The notes under the pieces were generated by a model. That model searched no databases. It was not told where the DNA came from and saw nothing but the letters and a program-made list of their open reading frames with translations. The translations under genes and the position numbers were made by a program. A stretch of 64,000 nt of DNA from Granulosicoccus sp036478565 (lineage in GTDB: Bacteria; Pseudomonadota; Gammaproteobacteria; Granulosicoccales; Granulosicoccaceae). Each line of letters begins with the position of its first letter. The stretch's first letter is position 1. Location: the NCBI GenBank assembly GCA_965224525.1, contig OZ245050.1, forward strand, positions 4,278,001 through 4,342,000, given 5' to 3'. This document shows, piece after piece, positions 57,476 through 64,000 of this stretch.

Positions 57476-59578
57476 CTAGTTCTCCGGCAGAAAATCCGGC
57501 AGAAAGGTCGTTATAACCGGGAAGTTCCACAGAATAATCAGTCCAATTACCTGTATCAGAACAAACGGCAGAATACCGCGATAGATATCGCCGGTTGTTA
57601 CCGACGGCGGCGCTACCCCTCTCAAATAGAACAGGGCAAAACCAAACGGCGGCGTGATGAACGAGGTTTGCAGGTTGACGGCTATCAGAATAGTTATCCA
57701 TTCCGGTGGCATCAGAACCGGGTCTGCAGCATAAATAACCGGGCCAACTATCGGAATAACAATAAAAATGATTTCGATGAAATCAAGAACAAAGCCCAGT
57801 ACAAACAAGACGGCCATGACCACTAATAACAACACACGCGGGTCATCAAACGAGCGCAACGCTTCCTGTATGTAGTGTTCACCACCGTAACTGCGAATTG
57901 ACAGGCTCAGGAAAAGCGATGCAATCAGAATCATGAAAACCATGCTCGTGACCTTAGTTGTCTCTCGTACGATGGGAGACATCACTTTTTTTGCCACCAA
58001 CACCCAGCAGGAAAACAGCAAACCGAACACAGCAACGTGATAGGCAATGATAGTGACCCAGATCGCTATCTGATTTTCAACGGTTATGGTGGCAAGCGTC
58101 ATACGCAAGTCGAAATTGCCACGCATCAACAACATGATGACTATGGCAAACGATGCCCACACAATGACGCGAACAGCAGATCGGTTGCCTTCCGATAACC
58201 GCGCAGCAGCAAGCATGATAGCACCAGCAGCGCCTAGCGCTGCGGCTGGTGTAGGGCTGGTTATACCGCCAAGAATTGAACCTAGCACTGAGAGAATTAA
58301 AATAACCGGCGGTGACACTACGCGTAGTACATCAATGTTACTCAGCCGACCGAGGGCCGCGCGCATGCCATACAGTATCAAGACAACCGGAGCTGCATAG
58401 TGGAGAAAACGCCGACCTGGTGAATCCCCTGCGACAAGCACAAAAATATCGACCAGCAAATAGCACAGGATCCCGAGCAAGCCAATCATTAGCGGGAACC
58501 TGGCAAACTGCGGCTGCAACACCAGCGCCAGTATCAACAAATAAGTACCACCCGTGACCAGTGCCATCGTGCCATTGGACATGACCCCGGTGTGCAGAGA
58601 AAATTTCTGTGCGTCAGCCAGGCCAAGCGCATTAACACCGATCCACACAGCCACAAGCAAAACCAGTGGGCCCAGCACTAACGCCACCATCAAACTGGTA
58701 CGGTGCCCGTAGTGCGCGGCCACATCAAACTTTCCGTCAATCTTGTCAGCGGCCTGAATCGGTGGCGCAGAGGCCGGCTTCAATAGCGCGTAGCAAAACG
58801 CATACAAAGCATAGAGCATGGCAAGTACAACACCCGGGATAAAGGCCGCCTTGAACAAGGTTCCCGTTGATAGAACAGCGGGTTCACCCAGCATTTGTAT
58901 AACCGTGGTGCCCAGTTCCTTGGCACGGTTTTCCTGGCCAATTGAGTACATGTCTCCGACGATAGAGCCGAGCAATACGATAACAATGGATGGTGGAATA
59001 ATCTGACCGAGCGTACCGGAGGTTGCAATAACACCGGTTGCCAGTGATTTCGAATAACCAGCGCGCAACATGGTTGGCAGCGCAATCAAACCCATGGTGA
59101 CAACTGTTGCGCCAACCACCCCGGTACTGGCTGCCAACAATGTTCCCACCAACACCACAGCGATTGCCAAGCCGCCGGGTAAAGAACCAAAGGTACGTGC
59201 CATGGTCGTCAGCAAGTCTTCGGCTATACGTGATCGCTCAAGTGCAATTCCCATCAAAACGAACAAGGGAACTGCCAGCAAAGTTTCTACATTACCGCCA
59301 AAAGCACGCGAAAATACCCCTTGCGCCCAAGTTGAGAGTGTTGATAAAAAAGCACCATCCCAGCCATTTGGTAACACAGGCACTTGTTCAAGCACACCCC
59401 TGTGCTCTTCCATCACATACAGCAAACCCTGGTCACTCAGTACAGAGATGATGCCGAAACTGAGTATGGCTGAACCGGCAATTGCAAAAGCCACCGGAAA
59501 GCCCGTCAGGATGCCAAGAAACAAACAAGCAAAAGTAATAATCAGCGCCAGTTCAACACCAGTAAGTCCAAATAACAT
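57476..59578 (-). CDS. dctM: TRAP transporter large permease (DctM family, long form)
   Basis: A 700-residue inner-membrane protein of more than 12 hydrophobic helices that couples ion flow to substrate uptake. LFVLMGIALERSRIAEDLL and GTLGQIIPPSIVIVLLG are core DctM motifs near the N-terminus. SFITPPFGFALFYLRG is near the C-terminus. An extra ~270 residues of membrane segments lie between the halves, as in the long DctM subfamily (typical DctM is about 430 residues). It starts 15 bp after dctQ. Confidence 0.9.
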   Translation of the reverse strand: MLFGLTGVELALIITFACLFLGILTGFPVAFAIAGSAILSFGIISVLSDQGLLYVMEEHRGVLEQVPVLPNGWDGAFLSTLSTWAQGVFSRAFGGNVETLLAVPLFVLMGIALERSRIAEDLLTTMARTFGSLPGGLAIAVVLVGTLLAASTGVVGATVVTMGLIALPTMLRAGYSKSLATGVIATSGTLGQIIPPSIVIVLLGSIVGDMYSIGQENRAKELGTTVIQMLGEPAVLSTGTLFKAAFIPGVVLAMLYALYAFCYALLKPASAPPIQAADKIDGKFDVAAHYGHRTSLMVALVLGPLVLLVAVWIGVNALGLADAQKFSLHTGVMSNGTMALVTGGTYLLILALVLQPQFARFPLMIGLLGILCYLLVDIFVLVAGDSPGRRFLHYAAPVVLILYGMRAALGRLSNIDVLRVVSPPVILILSVLGSILGGITSPTPAAALGAAGAIMLAAARLSEGNRSAVRVIVWASFAIVIMLLMRGNFDLRMTLATITVENQIAIWVTIIAYHVAVFGLLFSCWVLVAKKVMSPIVRETTKVTSMVFMILIASLFLSLSIRSYGGEHYIQEALRSFDDPRVLLLVVMAVLFVLGFVLDFIEIIFIVIPIVGPVIYAADPVLMPPEWITILIAVNLQTSFITPPFGFALFYLRGVAPPSVTTGDIYRGILPFVLIQVIGLIILWNFPVITTFLPDFLPEN

Positions 59579-59593
59579 ATCGGTATGTCTCTG

Positions 59594-60538
59594 CTAGCGA
59601 GTAGTCATACCGACAGCGCCCTTTATTGAACGGGCAGTCGGTGCAAGGGAAGTATCGCTGGCCAGTGGGTCATCAAGGTTGATATCTGGCTGTGTATCGG
59701 CTGCGATTTCTCGCGGGTGTGACTCAATTACCCGGTCCCGTTCAAGCAATGCCCAGATGTTACGCAACATAAACGCGACTGCCTGTAAAAACAACAAAGC
59801 GGCGAAAAATAGAATCAAGGTTTTGAAAGCCCACACCCACGAGAACTCTGCAGTGCCGGAAGATTCAAACTTGAAATCTCGCCAACTGGCTTTTTCAGAA
59901 AATATGTTCAGCGGCCGTTGCTTGAATAACGAGTTGGCAGCAATCGGCCAGGAAAACCACCACAACAGAACGGTTGCCGGCAACATGAAGAACATAGAGC
60001 CCAGTAAGTCGATCCACTTCTGAGCGCGGTAGGATACATTGCCATAGATCAGATCTACGCGTACATGACCTCCTTCTATGAAAGTGTAAGCCGACGCGAA
60101 GGCAATAAGAATGGCATTATAAAATTTCAATTGGCCTGACAGCCACTGCAACTCTTCTTTGGTCAGCTGCATGCCAAAAGGCGAAAACAGCAGTTCGTTG
60201 CCGCGAAAAACCTGGCCCATAATAATGATCAGTACTTGCTGGAACATCAACAACAATACAACCCAGGATGCCCAGTGGCCGATAGTTCGATTCATCGCTT
60301 CGATGCCAAGCACAGTGGCTCGAAGAAAACGTCTACTGAACAAGCCGACAATAACCAGCAATAACACTGCAGCCAGAATCAGGTATAAAAATTCCAAAGA
60401 CTGACCCGCCAGGGTCAGCGCACTCATGCGCTCTTTAAGCGTTTCCAGTTGTAACCACTGCCAGATATGCCAAGGCAGTAGCAGCAAATCGATGAAACCA
60501 TGGAACAGACCGCTCAACACGGCTATTGCTAGGGACAC
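59594..60538 (-). CDS. dctQ: TRAP transporter small permease (DctQ family)
   Basis: A 314-residue membrane protein. It has a DctQ-type four-helix core (WASWVVLLLMFQQVLIIIMG, ASAYTFIEGGHVRVDLIYG, WIDLLGSMFFMLPATVLLWW), the EGGHVRVDL segment being the family signature. It is longer than usual because of an N-terminal extra helix and a polar C-terminal tail. It lies between dctP and dctM on one transcript. Confidence 0.88.
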   Translation of the reverse strand: MSLAIAVLSGLFHGFIDLLLLPWHIWQWLQLETLKERMSALTLAGQSLEFLYLILAAVLLLVIVGLFSRRFLRATVLGIEAMNRTIGHWASWVVLLLMFQQVLIIIMGQVFRGNELLFSPFGMQLTKEELQWLSGQLKFYNAILIAFASAYTFIEGGHVRVDLIYGNVSYRAQKWIDLLGSMFFMLPATVLLWWFSWPIAANSLFKQRPLNIFSEKASWRDFKFESSGTAEFSWVWAFKTLILFFAALLFLQAVAFMLRNIWALLERDRVIESHPREIAADTQPDINLDDPLASDTSLAPTARSIKGAVGMTTR

Positions 60539-60680
60539 ACCCGCCTCCAGACAACCAATGAGATCAGGGAAATTGCCACATCACACCCGGTACTGTTCAT
60601 AAAACATCGGATATTCGCGCTAAAAGCAGGTGGGAACGCCGTGTACTGATGAACCAACTCAGACTAGCGGGCAAACAGGT

Positions 60681-60729
60681 AGTAGACCGGCAAGAGAGCA
60701 TAAGGATCAGCTTCATATGCCGGTCTACT
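60681..60729 (-). promoter_or_regulatory. Strong hairpin between dctP and dctQ
   Basis: AGTAGACCGGCA and TGCCGGTCTACT are perfect 12-bp inverted arms with a 25-nt loop, starting 11 bp after the dctP stop. No T-tract follows on the minus strand. Such structures after binding-protein genes usually protect the 3' end and let the binding protein outnumber the permeases. Confidence 0.7.
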
Positions 60730-60740
60730 TGCGGAGCTAA

Positions 60741-61841
60741 CTAGTCGCCACGCACGCGATCACGTTGACGCGTGTAAGCACCAGTTGACAGGTTCTCCCA
60801 ACGCGATGACAGGCGCATAGACTCCATGACCGAATCATGCGTCTTCTTGAACAGTTCGTCATCCATATTCTCTTCCATGACTTCTTGAGATGCCCCACCA
60901 AACGCATCCCATACATCGTCTGGAAATTCCATAGCAGTGACACCACCGTCAACCAGGCGATCCAATGCTTGTGAGTTATTGGCGAGGAACTGATGCAAAC
61001 TCCACTGGTTCGCTTCCGCTGATGCGATTTCGATGATCTTCTGATGCGCTGGCGACAGTTTGTCCCAACGATCAATGTTGGTGGCGACCGAAAGTCCAGC
61101 ACCTGGCTCATGAAAACCTGCAGTATAGTACACCTTGGTAATTTCCTGAAAGCCGGCCTTTTCATCCGCCCAGGGACCAATCCACTCGGTACCATCGAGT
61201 GCGCCGGATGCCAATGCCTGATAAATCTCGCCACCAGGCAGTGTTTGTACCGATGCTCCCAGCTTGCCCAGCGCCGCGCCGCCCAGCCCTGGCATACGAA
61301 ATTTCAGACCTTTGAAGTCATCAGCACTCTTGATTTCCTCACGAAACCAGCCGCCAGCCTGAGCGCCTGTGTTGCCGCCCAGAAATGAGACCAGGCCGAA
61401 TTCTTCACAGACTTCACGATGCAACTCATGGCCACCCATGTGGTAGTACCAATTATGCAGCTCGTTTGGTGTCATGCCAAACGGTACGGCTGTGAAAAAA
61501 GCGAAAGCCGGATGTTGACCGACATAGTAGTAATCAGCTGCGTGATACATGTCGGCCTGACCGGATGTGACCGCATCAAAAACCGCCGGGATACCAGAAA
61601 CCAGTTCACCTTGCGCTTTGATTTCAATTTCAAGCGTGCCATCGGACATTGCGTTGACACTATCAGCGACGCGTTGCGCTGCATCGAAAACACCTGCCAG
61701 CCCGCGGCCCCAAGTGGTCACCATGACCAGTTTTTCACGCCCTTGCGAAATAGCTGGGGCGGCGGTGATAAGACCAGCGCCAGCCACTGCTGCAGCACCA
61801 GCTGCACCAGCACCTGTTTTGAGAAATTTACGTCGAGACAT
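60741..61841 (-). CDS. dctP: TRAP substrate-binding protein (DctP/TakP type) with Tat signal
   Basis: 366 residues. A twin-arginine signal MSRRKFLKTGAGAAGAAAV ends near AAPAIS. The mature protein has VMVTTWGRGLAG, ADYYYVGQHPAFAFF, WFREEIKSADDFKGLKFRMP and the characteristic DGTEWIGPWADEKAGF ... GFHEPG. The last two resemble the alpha-keto-acid binder TakP, so a 2-oxo or hydroxy carboxylate is the likely substrate. It is first in the transporter operon. The upstream 464 bp hold its promoter region. Confidence 0.88.
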   Translation of the reverse strand: MSRRKFLKTGAGAAGAAAVAGAGLITAAPAISQGREKLVMVTTWGRGLAGVFDAAQRVADSVNAMSDGTLEIEIKAQGELVSGIPAVFDAVTSGQADMYHAADYYYVGQHPAFAFFTAVPFGMTPNELHNWYYHMGGHELHREVCEEFGLVSFLGGNTGAQAGGWFREEIKSADDFKGLKFRMPGLGGAALGKLGASVQTLPGGEIYQALASGALDGTEWIGPWADEKAGFQEITKVYYTAGFHEPGAGLSVATNIDRWDKLSPAHQKIIEIASAEANQWSLHQFLANNSQALDRLVDGGVTAMEFPDDVWDAFGGASQEVMEENMDDELFKKTHDSVMESMRLSSRWENLSTGAYTRQRDRVRGD

Positions 61842-62305
61842 ACCGGGGCTTCTCCAAAAGTAGTAATTCGTTGTTCGAATACGCGAGTGCTACCGTTGGC
61901 TAGCCGCCCGCGCGGGTGGCTAATGTAGCCCAATCCGCAATCCGACGTCCACCGGCACCATCATGAACCACTCACTACGATGAACCGAGGATCGATCGAG
62001 TCCGGTAGCCGATTACGGGGCTCGACTGATTCCAAAAGCAAATTACAACAAATATAACAATAGTGTAATGTCAGAGTAGAAAGAAAATTTCGGGCATCAT
62101 TCTCTTCGTTATATTTCTCGATAACTCATTGAATACATGAGATATAACACTTGTTTTTAACTTGAAAAACGAGTCGCATCGTCATTGCTGCCCATCTTAA
62201 AGACGGACTATTCGCCCGCCGCTAGTAGCAAGACACAGTTGTTTTCAAACCAACTCCCAGCCAAACTTTCGATTTGGAAAGCTGGTACTTCCGAGAGGTA
62301 ATTGG
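61842..62305. other. 464-bp divergent intergenic region
   Basis: The region separates dctP from the 62306 gene. TAGCCGCCCG/CGGGTGGCTA (61901-61922, one wobble mismatch) forms a GC-rich stem over a 2-nt loop, in the dctP leader. The middle (about 62040-62165) is markedly AT-rich and is the likely promoter zone. No gene was recognised. Confidence 0.5.
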
Positions 62306-62680
62306 ATGATTCGGTCGGTTAAAGCTCTATCTAGTAGTGTCGTCCTGGCAATCGCCATGACCGGCGCGATCGCCCATGCCAGCTCACACATCGACATCGC
62401 AACCTCCCTGCAGCAAGTCCAGAGCGGCACACTAGACGGTCGTGACTACCTCACCATCCACATTGCAGGTCTGCCAACAGGTCCGGCTGCATGCCGCAGT
62501 AACATACTCAAAGTCGATTCAATCGCTCTCGACAAGACCGGTAGGCAGCAAAAAATCGAAGCCATTGCACTTTCCGCAGTGCTGAACGCCGACACCGTCA
62601 TGGTCTCTGTGCACAACTCACACTGCATAGACGGAAATCCAACCTTCACCAACCTCTACCTCCTCCCCGCCAGCCCCTGA
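62306..62680 (+). CDS. Small exported hypothetical protein
   Basis: 124 residues. GAGAGG precedes the ATG by 9 nt. A signal peptide ends GAIAHA. The mature part contains DYLTIHIAGLPTGPAACRSN and a second Cys in VHNSHCIDG, so one disulphide is possible. No family was recognised. It ends one base before a REP-like remnant and is divergent from dctP. Confidence 0.6.
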   Translation: MIRSVKALSSSVVLAIAMTGAIAHASSHIDIATSLQQVQSGTLDGRDYLTIHIAGLPTGPAACRSNILKVDSIALDKTGRQQKIEAIALSAVLNADTVMVSVHNSHCIDGNPTFTNLYLLPASP

Positions 62681-62724
62681 AGAGGGTCGAACCACAGTAA
62701 GTACTTGATTTCACAACAAATCAA
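62681..62724. repeat. REP-like remnant plus dyad
   Basis: AGAGGGTCGAACCACAGTAAG at 62681-62701, and a following TTGAT, correspond to the second unit at 12282-12310 (AGGGGTCGGACCACAGTAAG then TTGAT) with a few changes. TTGATTT/AAATCAA (62705-62724) is a perfect 7-bp dyad over CACAAC. It lies just after the stop of the small exported gene. Confidence 0.55.
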
Positions 62725-63022
62725 ACGTCAGAAACACCTCTTCCTGCACCTATTTCGGTGTATATCGTTTAAAAATTAAGTTTTAGTGCGTTATTGCGCG
62801 CCAATTGGGTTGCCCCGCGCTTTTGCTGTCCACTTCTGAGTCTCTGTACACATGTGATTGTCACAAAAACCAGAATATCCTTGGCTTTTCGCGAACTGCC
62901 TCAATACCATGTATATGCGTTCCTGGATGGCTGTGTTCAGGCGGGGGTGGTAATTTCAATGGATGCGTACGGGATTTTCAAGGCCTGCAGGTTATTTTCA
63001 CTGATGGCCAGATCAGGAAAGG
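62725..63022. other. Intergenic region with no gene seen
   Basis: The 298 bp between the REP-like remnant and the convergent aldolase gene hold no recognisable gene or clear terminator. It starts with an AT-rich stretch. Confidence 0.4.
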
Positions 63023-63796
63023 TTACTTTCCGGATCTGAGTAAACTTTTCTGCAACTGCTTCACATCTCGCAGCATACCGTCGCGTAACAGGGCAACATC
63101 ACTTCCGCTGAATATCAGGTCAAAACCAGCCTTTAGTAACTTGTGACTGTTGTTAGCCGGTGAGGGCACAGTGGATACCAGCATGCCTTGGGATTTTGCA
63201 CTTTTCATGACAGCCCTGATTGCAGCACGGGTTTCGCGGTGATCTGGCTGAGCTGTATGGCCAAGGCTACCGGCCAAATCAAAAGGATCAAAAAAGATAC
63301 CGTCAATTCCGTCTATCGCCAGAATCTCATCTGACAACTCTATAGCTTGCCGCGTTTCTATTTGAATCAGTACTGTGAACTCGTCGCGACAAGTTTCAAT
63401 ATATCCTGGCTTCAAACCATAAGCGGATCCGCGCACAATACCTGCAGCCATACTGCGGCTGCCTTCTGGCGCGTACAGCGCAGCTTTAGCAATCGATTCT
63501 GCCAACGCTGCTGAGCTGACCATTGGTACCATCGCCCCATCGGCACCCGCATCCATCAAACGCCCTAACCAGTGCGGTTCGGAATCCGGCGTCCTGACAA
63601 GCGCCTTAGCGCCCCCATGTTGCACTGCTCGTATCATGGTCAAAGTCCGATCCATGCTGACCGGACTGTGCTCCATGTCAATCATGGCGTATTCGTACCC
63701 GCAAGCGCCGACCAACTCTCCAATAGCTGGCTCAAACAAGTTGATCCAGCACCCACAGACTGGTTTAAACGCCGTATTAGATTTTCGCTTGACCAT
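63023..63796 (-). CDS. HpcH/HpaI-family class II aldolase
   Basis: A 257-residue metal-dependent aldolase of the HpaI/GarL type that cleaves 2-oxo-hydroxy acids to pyruvate plus an aldehyde. YAMIDMEHSPVSMDRTLTMI, GADGAMVPMVSSA, the metal Glu in VLIQIETRQAIE, and IFFDPFDLAGSLGH replacing the more common GPxDLS are seen. Substrate is undetermined. Products or substrates could connect with the keto-acid-type TRAP system nearby. The terminal 204 bp of the window downstream of its start show no gene. Confidence 0.85.
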   Translation of the reverse strand: MVKRKSNTAFKPVCGCWINLFEPAIGELVGACGYEYAMIDMEHSPVSMDRTLTMIRAVQHGGAKALVRTPDSEPHWLGRLMDAGADGAMVPMVSSAALAESIAKAALYAPEGSRSMAAGIVRGSAYGLKPGYIETCRDEFTVLIQIETRQAIELSDEILAIDGIDGIFFDPFDLAGSLGHTAQPDHRETRAAIRAVMKSAKSQGMLVSTVPSPANNSHKLLKAGFDLIFSGSDVALLRDGMLRDVKQLQKSLLRSGK

Positions 63797-64000
63797 GCTG
63801 ATTAAACCGGAGTCGTTGTCGATACTCTGTAGCGTAGGCTATTGAAGGCAACCCAGCGATTTAGGCAACCCATAGCCTGCCGGGCTTGCCGCTATGCCCA
63901 GATAGCCGCGCAGCCCACCCCACTGACGGCGCTTTTTTTCAGTTTTTCGACCCGTCTGATACCTGCGTGGTCAGACATTGCGGCCAATCACATGGTAGGA

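Overview
The window is a stretch of gammaproteobacterial chromosome, close to the origin by gene order. The order mnmG-rsmG-parA-parB-atpIBEFHAGDC is the classic origin-proximal arrangement. The companions (FNR with an FNR box and hemN, hslVU, ubiE-ubiJ-ubiB, a YidC-type protein, polA next to a LOG-family gene, TRAP transporter, TonB receptor, GlyGly-CTERM secreted protease) point to a free-living, probably aquatic or marine gammaproteobacterium of the Chromatiales/Granulosicoccus kind. The genus is inference only. No tRNA, rRNA, CRISPR array or transposase gene was seen.

Layout. 1-4.0 kb: end of a cytochrome-oxidase-associated TauE/SafE-like gene, hemN, fnr, and two small membrane proteins. 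4.2-11.4 kb: complete F1Fo ATP synthase operon on the minus strand. 11.7-20.5 kb: a small exported protein, parB, parA, a roughly 3 kb insert with a TonB receptor bounded by two 72-bp imperfect direct repeats, then rsmG and mnmG. 20.7-27.1 kb: an accessory patch with a GH-A-type lipoprotein, a hydroxypyruvate-isomerase-like enzyme, a truncated LanC-like gene, and a BNR/sialidase-type secreted protein cut by an in-frame TGA. 27.2-46.3 kb: housekeeping genes (double hot-dog dehydratase-like protein, uvrD, carbonic anhydrase, YugP-type peptidase, ubiBJE, DUF971, djlA, quinone reductase, hslUV, polA, LOG) plus a frameshifted M35-type metalloprotease.

46.4-57.3 kb is the most unusual part. A BarA-like hybrid kinase with a C-terminal Hpt domain is divergent from a tight three-gene operon. 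That operon encodes a PhnD-like periplasmic oxyanion-binding protein, a hybrid histidine kinase with one dead receiver and no Hpt, and a 1475-residue fusion. The fusion joins two rhodanese domains, a YidC/Oxa1-type membrane core, and a dikinase of the PEP synthase / rifampicin phosphotransferase type. Topology reasoning puts the rhodaneses in the periplasm, where YidC normally carries its P1 domain, and the dikinase in the cytoplasm. I know of no described system with this architecture and propose it as the candidate new system.

57.5-63.8 kb: a TRAP dicarboxylate/keto-acid type transporter (dctP-dctQ-dctM) with a strong hairpin between dctP and dctQ, a small exported protein next to a REP-like repeat remnant, and an HpcH/HpaI-type aldolase. 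Three accessory genes of the window (LanC-like, BNR protein, M35 protease) carry disruptions while all housekeeping genes are intact, which suggests ongoing decay of accessory secreted functions, or sequence errors that must be excluded first.
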